DNA of 64,000 nt from Microcella frigidaquae (lineage in GTDB: Bacteria; Actinomycetota; Actinomycetes; Actinomycetales; Microbacteriaceae): NCBI RefSeq assembly GCF_014200395.1, contig NZ_JACHBS010000001.1:372001-436000 (forward strand). The letters are read 5' to 3'. A model generated the notes under the pieces. The model was not told where the DNA came from. It made no database searches and saw only the letters and a list, made by a program, of their open reading frames with translations. Numbering within the stretch: the first letter of the stretch is position 1; every line of letters begins with the position of its first letter. The translations under genes were made by a program, and so were the position numbers. Shown here piece after piece: positions 45,435-53,898 of the stretch.

Positions 45435-46670
45435 TCAGCGCGCCAGCCACTCCTTCGCCGCCGCGACGAGCGCGGTCACGCCGATCGGCAGCGTCGGCTC
45501 GATGACCGGCGCGAACTGCGGCGAGTGGTTCGAGGGCAGCGTCGTCACGTGCGCCGCGATCTCGTCGATTGTTGTCAGTCCGGCGAACTGCGCTGGGTCG
45601 GCCCCGCCGAGCACCCAGTAGACGCACGGTGCCCCGGCCTCGACGGCGAGGATGCCGACGTCTTCGCTGCCCGTCACCACGCCCGGGTCGACGACCATCA
45701 CCTGCGGCAGCGCCGCGGCGAACGCGGCGCGCACCCGGTCGGCGGCCGCGGCGTCGTTGACGACGGCCGGGAACGAGTACTCGGTCTCGACCACCGGCTC
45801 GCGGTCGGCCCCGGCCGCCTGCGCCTCGCCGCGCACGATGCGCTCGATCGCCGCCAGCACCCGCCGACGCACGTCGGGGTCGAAGGTGCGGATGCTGAGC
45901 CGCAGCTCCGCCGAATCGGGGATGATGTTCGCCGCCGTGCCGGCGTGCACGGCGCCCACCGTCACCACGGCGGTATCAGTCGCGGCGATCTCGCGCGACA
46001 CCACCGTCTGCAGTCGGAGGATCGTCGAGGCCGCGAGCACGACCGGGTCGACGGTGGCCTCCGGGCGGGAGCCGTGCCCGCCGCGGCCGTAGAGGGTGAT
46101 GCGGAGGGCATCCGACGCGGCGAAGGCGGCCCCGGTGCGCACCCCGATCGCGCCGGCGGGCAGTGGGGCGACGTGCTGCCCGATCACCAGGTCGGGAGTG
46201 CCGAAGCGGGTGTAGAGGCCGTCATCGATCATCGCCCGGGCGCCGGCGCCCTTCTCCTCGGCCGGCTGGAACACCGCCAGAATGCGCCCCTGCCAGTCAT
46301 CCGCCGCGGCGAGCGCCCCGAGCGCGCCGATGAGGGCCGTGACGTGCATGTCGTGCCCGCACGCGTGCATGACCGGCACCTCGGCACCGTCGGCGCCGAT
46401 CGCCGTCACCGTGCTCGCGTAGGGCAGCCCGGTCTCCTCGCGCACCGGCAGGGCATCCATGTCGGCGCGCATCAGCACCGTCGGGCCCGTGCCGCGCTCC
46501 AGCACGCCGACCACGCCGGTGCCGCCGACGCTGGGCGTCACCGCGAAGCCGAGCGCGCCGAGCCGTTCGGCGACGATGCCGGCCGTGCGGGTCTCGGCGA
46601 AGCTGAGCTCGGGGTGCGCGTGCAGGTCGCGGTAGAGGTCGGCGAGCTCGGTCAATGCATCGAACGTCAT
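45435..46670 (-). CDS. M20-family amidohydrolase (hippurate hydrolase/IAA-amino-acid hydrolase type)
   Basis: A 411-residue metal-dependent hydrolase of N-acyl amino acids or peptides. Metal and catalytic blocks: MHACGHDMHVTALIG (about 105), FQPAEEKGAGARAMIDDG (catalytic Glu pair), GQHVAPLPAGAIG, GRGGHGSRPE in the dimer domain and GSEDVG near the end. ATG at 46670 follows AAGGAT. The exact substrate cannot be deduced. Its neighbour FUSC gene is divergent. Confidence 0.9.
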   Translation of the reverse strand: MTFDALTELADLYRDLHAHPELSFAETRTAGIVAERLGALGFAVTPSVGGTGVVGVLERGTGPTVLMRADMDALPVREETGLPYASTVTAIGADGAEVPVMHACGHDMHVTALIGALGALAAADDWQGRILAVFQPAEEKGAGARAMIDDGLYTRFGTPDLVIGQHVAPLPAGAIGVRTGAAFAASDALRITLYGRGGHGSRPEATVDPVVLAASTILRLQTVVSREIAATDTAVVTVGAVHAGTAANIIPDSAELRLSIRTFDPDVRRRVLAAIERIVRGEAQAAGADREPVVETEYSFPAVVNDAAAADRVRAAFAAALPQVMVVDPGVVTGSEDVGILAVEAGAPCVYWVLGGADPAQFAGLTTIDEIAAHVTTLPSNHSPQFAPVIEPTLPIGVTALVAAAKEWLAR

Positions 46671-46747
46671 GCGGTCATCCTTAGGCTGAGGGACGGTCAG
46701 CACACGCTAACGCTCCCGGCTGACGAAACACGGCAACGGAGGGCACG

Positions 46748-47713
46748 ATGGCGACGTACGCACCCCGATTCGACCTGCGGCTCGGCCGACCCGCGATCGT
46801 CGCCGCGGTCGTGCTCGTGGCGGCCATCGGCGCGGTGCTCGCCCCCGTCGCCCTGCTCATCGGGCCGAACACGGCCCAGTCGGCGTTCATCACGATCATG
46901 CTGCTGCTCTCGCCGCTGCGCGCGGCGCAGCAGAGCTCGCGGTTCGCCGCCGCGGGCCTCGCGGTCGCTGTCGCGCTCATCGGCTTCCTGCTCGGGCCGA
47001 TCGGGCCCGTCGCGATCTTCCCCGCGCTCATCGCGGCCAGCCTCGCCCAGGCCTTCTTCCGACTCGGCGAGTTCGCCACCATGACCCGCGCGCCCGTCAA
47101 CCTGCTCGCGTTCGCCGCCCTCGCCACCACCGGCGCCGAGTTGTGGCAGGTGGTGCTGGGAACCCTGATCGGCGCGGCCTTCACCCTCGGGCTCGCCCGC
47201 CTGCTGCCGCCCAGCGACCTGCCGCCGACCACCGGAACCGTTCGCGAACGCCTCGTCGACGGCCTGGTGCTGGCCGTCGGTGCCGTGACCATCGTGGGGC
47301 TCGGCGAACTGCTCGACTTTCCCTTCACCGGCTGGGCTCTGCTGTCGTTCGCCATGATCGTCTCGGTCGGCGGCGACCGCCGCACGGCGCGGTCGGTCGA
47401 CCGCGTCGCCGGCACCATCGTCGGCGCCCTCATCGCGACTGCCGTCTCGTTCGCGCCCGCGCCGTGGCCGCTCATCGTCGCGGCCCTCTGCGGCCTGCTC
47501 TCGGTCGCCTACCTGCGGCAGGGCAGCTACGCCGTGTTCGTGACCTTCCTCACGCCGGCCGTGCTGCTCACCTCGAGCAACGAGTTCGACGCGCTGCAGC
47601 TCGGTGTCGGCCGCGTCGAAGCGGTGCTCGCCGCCGCCGTGATCGCCATCGTGCTGACGACGGCAGCCGGTGCGGTGCGCCGTCGACGGGATGCCCGCAC
47701 GCCGTCACCCTGA
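46748..47713 (+). CDS. FUSC-family membrane protein
   Basis: A 321-residue protein with two sets of five or six short helices and a soluble link (about 155-180). FAMIVSVGGDRRTARSVDRVAGTIVGALIAT is the FUSC signature (RXXXRXXGTXXG); relatives pump aromatic acids (AaeB) or are of unknown role. GGAGGG lies about 5 nt before the ATG. Transport of small acids across the membrane is the best guess. Confidence 0.85.
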   Translation: MATYAPRFDLRLGRPAIVAAVVLVAAIGAVLAPVALLIGPNTAQSAFITIMLLLSPLRAAQQSSRFAAAGLAVAVALIGFLLGPIGPVAIFPALIAASLAQAFFRLGEFATMTRAPVNLLAFAALATTGAELWQVVLGTLIGAAFTLGLARLLPPSDLPPTTGTVRERLVDGLVLAVGAVTIVGLGELLDFPFTGWALLSFAMIVSVGGDRRTARSVDRVAGTIVGALIATAVSFAPAPWPLIVAALCGLLSVAYLRQGSYAVFVTFLTPAVLLTSSNEFDALQLGVGRVEAVLAAAVIAIVLTTAAGAVRRRRDARTPSP

Positions 47714-47727
47714 GCGCCGGTATCGCG

Positions 47728-48147
47728 CTACTCGGGTCGCGCCGGCCGCTCGCCCACCGCGGTGCCCGGCGGGCGACCCGAGCCCGGCGCGCGCTTCTCG
47801 CGCTCCTCGACCAGCCACTCGGGCATCTCGGCCAGCAGGTCCGCGATCTCGGCCGTCGTCATCACGTCGCTCACGCCGCCCCGGGCGAGCGCCGAGTTCG
47901 AGACCCCCAGCCGGGCCGAGACGACACTGCGCGGATGCGGGCCCTCGCGCCGCAGCGTCACCAGCCACTCCGGCGGATTCGCCTGCAGCTCGGCCAGGGC
48001 CGTGCGCGAGATCGGGGTCTGCTGAAACTCGGGCGGCGTCGCCGGAAGGTACAGCTCGAGCTTCTTCGCCGCCGTCGCCGGGCTCAGCAGCTGCTCCTTC
48101 TTCGGCTTCGGCTGCTGGCGGCGGTCTTCGCGCGAGGCATCGGTCAT
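47728..48147 (-). CDS. DUF5997-family protein
   Basis: A 139-residue actinobacterial protein of unknown function. The basic N-terminus (QQPKPKKEQLLSPATAAKKLELYLPATP) and the central NPPEWLVTLRREGPHPRSVVSARLGVSNSALARGGVSD block, which looks like a helix-turn-helix, match DUF5997. DNA binding is plausible, not shown. ATG at 48147 has AGCGTA (TACGCT on the coding strand) 7 nt upstream. A LysR-type effector-domain protein is encoded nearby on the other strand; the two may cooperate as a split regulator (inference). Confidence 0.8.
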   Translation of the reverse strand: MTDASREDRRQQPKPKKEQLLSPATAAKKLELYLPATPPEFQQTPISRTALAELQANPPEWLVTLRREGPHPRSVVSARLGVSNSALARGGVSDVMTTAEIADLLAEMPEWLVEEREKRAPGSGRPPGTAVGERPARPE

Positions 48148-48209
48148 GCAGTCGAGCGTACGGGAGGGCGACGGTGCCCCGGCGCGCGGCGGGGCTAGCC
48201 TGGGGCCTC

Positions 48210-48881
48210 ATGAAGCTCCTGCTCACCTCGGGCGGCGTCACCACCGCCGCGATCCACGACGCGCTCGAACGGATGCTCGGCACACCCGTGAGCGAGGCGA
48301 CGGCCCTGTGCATCCCGACCGCGCAATACGGCCATCCGTGGGTCGGGCCCGGCACGAAGGCCTGGGAGTTCATCAGCGGACGCTCCGAGAATCCGATGGT
48401 CGACCTCGGCTGGAAGAGCATGGGCGTGCTCGAACTCACCGCCCTGCCGAGCATCGACGCCGAGCGCTGGACGCCGCTCGTGCTCGAGACCGACGTGCTG
48501 CTCGTCGCCGGCGGCGACGCCCTGTATCTCGCTCACTGGATGCGCGAATCGGGCCTTGCCGACCTGCTGCCCTCGCTGACCGACACCGTCTGGGTCGGCA
48601 TGAGCGCGGGCAGCATGGTGATGACGCCGCGCATCGGCACCGAGTTCGTCGGCTGGCCGGCGCCCTGGGGCGACGACACCGCGCTCGGGCTCGTCGACTT
48701 CTCGATCTGCCCGCACCTGGCGCGCGACGGCGGGCCCGGCAACCCCATGACCGCGGCCGAGAACTGGGCCGCGAAGCTGGGCAACCCCGCCTATGTGATC
48801 GACGACGCGAGCGCCATCAGCGTCGTCGACGGCGTCGTCGAGGTGATCTCCGACGGCGGGTGGCGGCACTTCCCCGGCTAG
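48210..48881 (+). CDS. Peptidase E-like (S51)/class I glutamine-amidotransferase-like protein
   Basis: A 223-residue protein. VGMSAGSMVMTPRIG holds the nucleophile serine elbow (about 132) of the S51 group; LLLTSGGVTTAAIHDALERM and LLVAGGDALYLAHWM are the fold's glycine-rich blocks. Substrate (Asp-X dipeptides in E. coli PepE) is uncertain because length and flanks differ. ATG at 48210 lies 8 nt after TAGCCT (48196-48201). Confidence 0.82.
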   Translation: MKLLLTSGGVTTAAIHDALERMLGTPVSEATALCIPTAQYGHPWVGPGTKAWEFISGRSENPMVDLGWKSMGVLELTALPSIDAERWTPLVLETDVLLVAGGDALYLAHWMRESGLADLLPSLTDTVWVGMSAGSMVMTPRIGTEFVGWPAPWGDDTALGLVDFSICPHLARDGGPGNPMTAAENWAAKLGNPAYVIDDASAISVVDGVVEVISDGGWRHFPG

Positions 48882-48890
48882 CCTGGGACT

Positions 48891-49469
48891 ATGCCCGCGA
48901 CGCCGACCCGCCCGCGCCACGAGCCGCTCGTCGTCGCCTTCGTGCCGGGCGTCACCCCCGGCAAGTGGGAGCGCATCTGGCGCGAACGCCGACCCCCCGG
49001 CCGCCTCGAACTGACCCCCTTGAATCAGGATGCGGCGCTCAAAGCCCTCGCCGACGGCACCGCGCACATGGCGCTCGTGCGCGACACCTCCCCCGACGAC
49101 GACCGGCACGCCATCGAGCTGTACCGCGAAGCGCCCGTCGTCGTGGCGCCGAAAGGCTCGCTGCCCGCGAGCCTCGACAGCCTCACCCGCGCCGACCTGG
49201 CGGGCCTCGACGACCTCGCTCTGCTCGACGTCGACCTGCTCGGCGGCAGCGGGCTCGACGCGATCGAGCTCGTCGCGGCCAACGTCGGCGTCGCCGTCAT
49301 GCCGCAGTCGGTCGCCCGCGCCCACTCGCGCAAGGACGTCGTCGCGCGCCCGCTCACCGATGGGCTCGAGACGCGCGTGTCGCTCGTGTGGCCGATTGTG
49401 GGCGCGCATCCTCTGGTCGATGAGTTCATCGGCATCGTGCGGGGGCGCACGGCGAACAGCTCGCGCTGA
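48891..49469 (+). CDS. Orphan LysR substrate-binding-domain protein (no HTH)
   Basis: A 192-residue protein resembling only the effector domain of LysR regulators: LVVAFVPGVTPGKWERIWRE, HMALVRDTSPDDDRHAIELYREAPVVVAPK, IELVAANVGVAVMPQSVAR, then a SLVWP strand. The DNA-binding helix-turn-helix is absent and cannot lie upstream, because the -10 TAGCCT (48879-48884) overlaps the stop of the preceding gene and the ATG follows 6 nt later. DUF5997 one gene away could supply DNA binding. No ligand is known. Confidence 0.8.
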   Translation: MPATPTRPRHEPLVVAFVPGVTPGKWERIWRERRPPGRLELTPLNQDAALKALADGTAHMALVRDTSPDDDRHAIELYREAPVVVAPKGSLPASLDSLTRADLAGLDDLALLDVDLLGGSGLDAIELVAANVGVAVMPQSVARAHSRKDVVARPLTDGLETRVSLVWPIVGAHPLVDEFIGIVRGRTANSSR

Positions 49470-49557
49470 GAATCGGACGACCTACGGCCGATCGACGATG
49501 CCGACAGGCGTCCCGTCGTCGGTGGAGCCGGTTGCGACGGTGGCGATCCCTCCGTCG

Positions 49558-51444
49558 CTACTGCAGCGAGCGGCCGATGAGGTCGAGCATCAGCCGACCG
49601 TGCCGCTCGATCTGCGCCTCGCCCCACTCGTCGGCGGCGGTCGCGTCGGATGCCATGAGCTGGAACTTCAGGCTCTGATCGCCCGACAGGTACTGCCGGA
49701 TCTTGGCGGTCGGCATGAGGTTGGAGCGTCGAGCGTTCTCGTCACGGCCCATGAGACACAGGTTGCCGAAGCGGTTGACGACGTCGGTAGGCAACGGGTC
49801 GCGGTCGGGCTGCACCGGATAGAAGTGCTCGACCGACTTGCGGTACTGGAACCGGAACTCCGCGGGCTTCACCCCCGCGGGGGCGAGCTCGCCGTCGACG
49901 ACGTACTGCTTCCACAGCAGGTAGTCGAGGTAGGTGAAGAGGAAGTGTTGCACGGCGGTGCCGGTATCGACACCGCTCTCGACCGCGCGGGCGGCGCGTT
50001 GCGCGGCAGCGTCTTCGAGGGTGGCGATCAGCACCTGCGCGTCGATCTCGGTGCTCGCCCGCCACTGCTGCCGCAGCTCGCGCAGGATGACGTGGAGGAA
50101 CTCCTTGTAGGCGCGACGCGAGTCAACCACTTGATACATGGCCTGCAGCATGAGCACGCGCTGGTGCTCGATCGTGTCGCCGAAGGCGGCGACGGGCGAC
50201 ACCTTCTGGGTGCGCCCCTCGCCCACCTTGTGGGCGCGGTGGATGACCCAGTTGGAGTCGTCGTCGGTGCTGTCGCGCACGCTGTCGGTGCGGATCACGT
50301 AGTTGTCGAACAGAAACCGCGTTTCGAGCAGCTCTTCGGCGAACCGCTTCACGGCCTCCGGGCCGCGCCCGTCGAAGACGCGCTCGAACTGCTCGACGAG
50401 GGTCTTGTCGTCGAGCGACACCTCGTCACCATCGGCCTCGCGCGCGCCCGAGACACCCGACACGCTGACGTGCAGCCGTAGTACCTGCAGAAGGAAGTTC
50501 GGGAAGTCGATGATGGCGCCGTAGCGCGGGGTCTCGTCATCGTCGTCGGTCGCACCGGTGCGGGCCACACTCGGCGGGTCCGCAGCGAGAATGGCCAGGA
50601 TCGATCGAGCCTCAGCGGGTTCGCGCGCCGCGTCGAGCGCCTCCCCGAGCTGGGCGAAGCCGGCGGCGGTGCGTCGGTTCCAGGTCTCGCCGAATAGGGC
50701 GGTCCGGGCCGCTTTGGGGGTGAGCGCCTGCACGTGCTTGGTGAGGTCGGAACAGATGTCCCAGAGGGCGGCGAACGTGCGCCGGTCGGTGTCGGTGTCG
50801 AGCCGCTCCATGAGGCGGGCCTTGACGATCTCGTGCTTCTCGAGCTGCTCGCCGCGGCTGTTCATGATCTCGAAGTAGTGGTTCAGATCGGTGCGCGCGG
50901 GCAGCAGGGTGCGCACGAGCTGCACGCGGTCGAGCAGGTGTGCGATGTCGGCGGCCTCGAGCTCGCCGCGGTCCACCAACGCGCCGACGAGGCGGGCAGC
51001 GGCGCGAATTCCGTCGTCGTCGAGGCGCTCGAGCTCGTCGGCATTTCGCGCGCCCGCGATGCGGGCGAGATCGCGGCTCGCGGCGGGGCGGCCTTCGAAC
51101 CCGATGAGTCGCGGGTCGATCGTGGGCAGGTCGACCGCGTCGGCGAAGCGCTGCCGCACGGTGGGGTGCGTGAGCATGATGGTGATCGTCGTGAGCCGCT
51201 GCTGACCGTCGACGATGTCGAGCAGCTCGGTGTGGTCGTCGGGGTCGCGCTCGGTATGCAGCACGAGAGCGCCCACGAAGTACCGGCCGGTCGGGTCTGC
51301 GATTCGCGCATCGCGGATGTCCGACACGAGCGTCTCGATCTCGTCGGCCGTCCAGGCGTAGGCGCGCTGGTAGATCGGCACGCGGTAGCGCGCGGCGGAG
51401 ACCGCGTCACGCACCGACAGGATGGCGGGCACCGTCGTCGTCAT
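49558..51444 (-). CDS. DUF262/DUF1524 (GmrSD-type) protein
   Basis: A 628-residue putative nucleotide-dependent DNase. DUF262 at the N-terminus: VPIYQRAYAW (residues 23-31) and DIVDGQQRLTT (76-86), the DGQQR nucleotide motif. The middle (about 140-450) is helical. The C-terminus keeps the DUF1524 HNH-like core: SVEHFYPV (about 538) and FGNLCLMGRDENARRSNLM (about 560-580), with His and Asn present, though HFYPV replaces the usual HIxP. GmrSD-type enzymes restrict modified phage DNA. Its ATG overlaps the stop of the second DUF262 gene by 4 bp. Confidence 0.85.
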   Translation of the reverse strand: MTTTVPAILSVRDAVSAARYRVPIYQRAYAWTADEIETLVSDIRDARIADPTGRYFVGALVLHTERDPDDHTELLDIVDGQQRLTTITIMLTHPTVRQRFADAVDLPTIDPRLIGFEGRPAASRDLARIAGARNADELERLDDDGIRAAARLVGALVDRGELEAADIAHLLDRVQLVRTLLPARTDLNHYFEIMNSRGEQLEKHEIVKARLMERLDTDTDRRTFAALWDICSDLTKHVQALTPKAARTALFGETWNRRTAAGFAQLGEALDAAREPAEARSILAILAADPPSVARTGATDDDDETPRYGAIIDFPNFLLQVLRLHVSVSGVSGAREADGDEVSLDDKTLVEQFERVFDGRGPEAVKRFAEELLETRFLFDNYVIRTDSVRDSTDDDSNWVIHRAHKVGEGRTQKVSPVAAFGDTIEHQRVLMLQAMYQVVDSRRAYKEFLHVILRELRQQWRASTEIDAQVLIATLEDAAAQRAARAVESGVDTGTAVQHFLFTYLDYLLWKQYVVDGELAPAGVKPAEFRFQYRKSVEHFYPVQPDRDPLPTDVVNRFGNLCLMGRDENARRSNLMPTAKIRQYLSGDQSLKFQLMASDATAADEWGEAQIERHGRLMLDLIGRSLQ

Positions 51445-52886
51445 CGCTGCGCCTCCTCTCGCGCATCCGCGCCGTCGATCGGATCAGCGTCTTCGCGTTC
51501 GCGGGGCGCGGGGATGGCGGGCCAGAACGCGGCGACGATGTCGTCGTAGCCGCCGAAGGCCCGGACGTTCGCGGGCAGCACGGGCTTGGGCACGGCCCGA
51601 CGCACGAGCGCGTGCGGGCGCAGGGTGTCGCGCAGTTCGGCGAACAGGTTGACGTCGCCGCCGTCGCCGACCGCTTGGCCGAGCGCGAAGCGGTTGACCA
51701 TCGACCGACGCACGGCCCAGTGCTGGGCGCGATATGCGAGCACGAGGCGCGCGAAGAGCCGCGCCGCGTCGTCGACGAGGAGGTCGCCGAAGCGGTCGAC
51801 GTAGAGCAGCAGAAGCGCGTCGAACAGCCGCCGCACGAGGGCATAGCGGCGGTCGCGGCGATGCTGCTCGAACCAGCCGATCGGGTGCGGGCGGTCGTGC
51901 AGGTCAGCATCGCCGAGCATGCCGTAGCGGGTGGCGAGCCGGTGGTAGTGGGCGACGAAGGTGAAGAAGGTCTCGCCGTTGATGATCGGCTGCAGGACCT
52001 GGTGCGGGTACGCGACGGGCGCGATCGCGCCGAAGCGCACGAGCGCGGCATTCTCCTGCGTGAAGTCCTCCGTGAAGTTCTTGGCGTAGAGCATCGGGCG
52101 CGCCCAGGCGTAGTGCTCGTTGTCGGGGTCGCCCTGCCGCACGCCCTTGAACTGGTCGACATCACTGACGCGAAAACCGCCCTCGGGCACGGGCCGACCG
52201 CTCGCCCAGCAGCGGATCGGGTGCAGCAGCTCGGCGAACAGAGTGCTGATCTCGGCCGGCTTGATCGACTCCCACAGCGCCACCATCTGCAGGGTGGTCG
52301 CGCGCGGCACCGCGTCCGACTCCATCTCGCGCAGGTGGTACGCCTTCAGCAGGTCGGTCGGGTCGAGCGGCCGCCCGCGCGTGTTCTGCGCGTCGAACAT
52401 CTGGAACGCTTCGTCGATGCGCGGCAGCGAGAGCACCACGACCTCGCAGCCGTCGAACACGAACTGGGCGAACGCCTCGCGCTCGTCGGCAGTCCAGCTG
52501 GCGAGCAGCTCGCGCGCCTGAGCGGCGTTGACGGAGAGCGCCCGCGCCGAGTCACTGAGGCCGAACTGCCCGACGGTGTGGTGGGCGAGCTCGTCGGTGG
52601 CGAGGTGCGACGGGCGGGCATCCTGAAACGCCAGGTCGTCGAGAAGCGCCGCGAGCATGACGAGCGTCACGAAGCGCTGCTGGCCGTCGACGACGTCGAG
52701 GTGGCCGTCGTTCTCGTGCAGGATCACCGTGCCGAGCCGGTACGCGCCGTGCGGCGCGAAGGCGCGCACGTCGTCGATCAGCTGCAGCACGCTGCGCGGC
52801 TGCCAGCGGTAGGGCCGCTGGTAGTCCGGGATGCGCAGCGCCTGCTCGGTGAGCAGGCGGCGAATCGGCCAGAGTTCGACCTTCAT
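51441..52886 (-). CDS. DUF262 protein without DUF1524
   Basis: A 481-residue protein with the GmrS-like N-terminus: LRIPDYQRPYRW (17-28) and HLDVVDGQQRFVTL (62-75). The remainder is helical and ends in an acidic/charged tail (EREDADPIDGADAREEAQR); I see no DUF1524 nuclease motif. It may be the sensing/regulatory partner of the nuclease-bearing DUF262 protein downstream. Its ATG overlaps the nucleotidase stop, and its stop overlaps the next ATG, both by 4 bp. Confidence 0.82.
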   Translation of the reverse strand: MKVELWPIRRLLTEQALRIPDYQRPYRWQPRSVLQLIDDVRAFAPHGAYRLGTVILHENDGHLDVVDGQQRFVTLVMLAALLDDLAFQDARPSHLATDELAHHTVGQFGLSDSARALSVNAAQARELLASWTADEREAFAQFVFDGCEVVVLSLPRIDEAFQMFDAQNTRGRPLDPTDLLKAYHLREMESDAVPRATTLQMVALWESIKPAEISTLFAELLHPIRCWASGRPVPEGGFRVSDVDQFKGVRQGDPDNEHYAWARPMLYAKNFTEDFTQENAALVRFGAIAPVAYPHQVLQPIINGETFFTFVAHYHRLATRYGMLGDADLHDRPHPIGWFEQHRRDRRYALVRRLFDALLLLYVDRFGDLLVDDAARLFARLVLAYRAQHWAVRRSMVNRFALGQAVGDGGDVNLFAELRDTLRPHALVRRAVPKPVLPANVRAFGGYDDIVAAFWPAIPAPREREDADPIDGADAREEAQR

Positions 52887-53380
52887 GCGCTCTCCTTCAG
52901 GTAGGCGACGACCTCAGGCCAGGTCGTGTGGGTTCCGTGCTCGCCGAAGTGGATGACCTCTCCTCCGTGCTCGGGGAACTTGTCGACTCCGTTGTGCTCG
53001 GGGCGATCATCCACCAGGAAGTCGCCGCGGTTCAGGTGCTTGTGGTGCGACAGGATCAGCCGCTTGTACAGCACGGAACCCTTCTCGGCGCCGAAGTGCG
53101 TCTTGATCCACTCGAGCTTGTCGTGCCAGGCCGTCGGGTTCGCCCACGGGGCAGTCGACAGCACGTAGATGTCGAACAGTGGCGCTTGCTCGTGCACGGC
53201 ATCGATCGCGCCGGGCAGCGGATCCATCAGGGCGAAGATGCCCGGAATGTCGTCGCGGTCGGGGTACTGCTCGAGCAGGGCGGGCGACACCCGGTCGATG
53301 CCGCTCGGGAAGTCAACGAGCGTGTTGTCCATGTCGATGTAGAGAATCTTCTTCGCGGCGTTCTCGCTCGAGGTCGACAT
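52883..53380 (-). CDS. 5'-nucleotidase (NT5C/deoxyribonucleotidase, HAD) in DUF262 cassette
   Basis: A 165-residue HAD phosphatase. ILYIDMDNTLVDF has the Asp16 nucleophile and Asp18, VLSTAPW the Ser/Thr of motif II, and LSHHKHLNRGDFLVDDRPEHN the Lys114 and Asp124/Asp125 of motifs III-IV. This matches 5'(3')-deoxyribonucleotidases, which dephosphorylate nucleoside monophosphates, for example dUMP/dTMP. It heads the operon with two DUF262 genes, each joined by a 4-bp stop/start overlap. ATG at 53380 was chosen; the upstream frame has no support. A nucleotide-depleting or signalling role in defence is inferred. Confidence 0.85.
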   Translation of the reverse strand: MSTSSENAAKKILYIDMDNTLVDFPSGIDRVSPALLEQYPDRDDIPGIFALMDPLPGAIDAVHEQAPLFDIYVLSTAPWANPTAWHDKLEWIKTHFGAEKGSVLYKRLILSHHKHLNRGDFLVDDRPEHNGVDKFPEHGGEVIHFGEHGTHTTWPEVVAYLKESA

Positions 53381-53516
53381 CTGCGGCCCTTCCCGGCCCC
53401 TCGCTCTGACGGGCACAGCCTCAGGCTAGGGGCGACCACCGACAAAGGTGAGGCGATGCCACGTCAGGGGGGTGAACCCACTGCCGGTTGGTCTGACCGT
53501 CATCGACGACGTCGCC

Positions 53517-53528
53517 GTTGACGTCAAC
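53517..53528. promoter_or_regulatory. Perfect 12-bp palindrome between nucleotidase and mntA operons
   Basis: GTTGACGTCAAC lies 29 bp upstream of the mntA -10 and 137 bp upstream of the leftward nucleotidase start. The position fits an operator for the MntA/HepT operon. Within the 188-bp divergent gap it is the only strong symmetrical site I see. Confidence 0.45.
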
Positions 53529-53556
53529 TCTTCGAGCCGGTGACAGCCTCCCCCGG

Positions 53557-53562
53557 TATCCT
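53557..53562 (+). promoter_or_regulatory. Leaderless -10 element of mntA
   Basis: TATCCT ends 6 nt before the ATG at 53569; leaderless transcription of the toxin-antitoxin pair is likely. Confidence 0.45.
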
Positions 53563-53568
53563 CGACGC

Positions 53569-53898
53569 ATGTCGATGACCGTCGCGACACCGGAGACTCT
53601 CGCCCTGCGCGAACTGCTCACCGCGCGCCGACGCGAGTTGGACGCTCTCCTGGAGAAGTACAACGCAACGCACCCCCGTCTCTTCGGTTCAGTGGCCCGC
53701 GGCGATGCTGGCCCCAACAGCGACATCGACATCGTGGTGGCCATGAACCCCGCCGACGGTAACCTGCTCATGCGCGCCTCCGGTCTCATGGAGGAAGCCC
53801 GCGCCCTGTTCGGTCGCGACGACATCGACATCTTTCCCGAACAGCTCCTCAAGCCATCCATCTCAGAGTCAGCGCTAGCTGACGCGGTCGCCCTGTGA
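53569..53898 (+). CDS. mntA: MntA-like minimal nucleotidyltransferase antitoxin
   Basis: A 109-residue nucleotidyltransferase. LFGSVARGDAGPNSDIDIVV is the GSX10DXD motif (Gly40, Ser41, Asp52, Asp54), and DIDIF near residue 85 gives the third acidic residue. MntA proteins AMPylate a Tyr on the partner HepT and so silence it. The TGA overlaps the hepT GTG start by 4 bp. It is divergent from the nucleotidase/DUF262 operon. Confidence 0.88.
   Translation: MSMTVATPETLALRELLTARRRELDALLEKYNATHPRLFGSVARGDAGPNSDIDIVVAMNPADGNLLMRASGLMEEARALFGRDDIDIFPEQLLKPSISESALADAVAL

Noticed and set aside
49470..49557. CGACGA/TCGTCG stem in the LysR-DUF262 gap as a terminator
   Set aside because: Only 6 bp with a 17-nt loop; not distinguishable from chance at this GC content.
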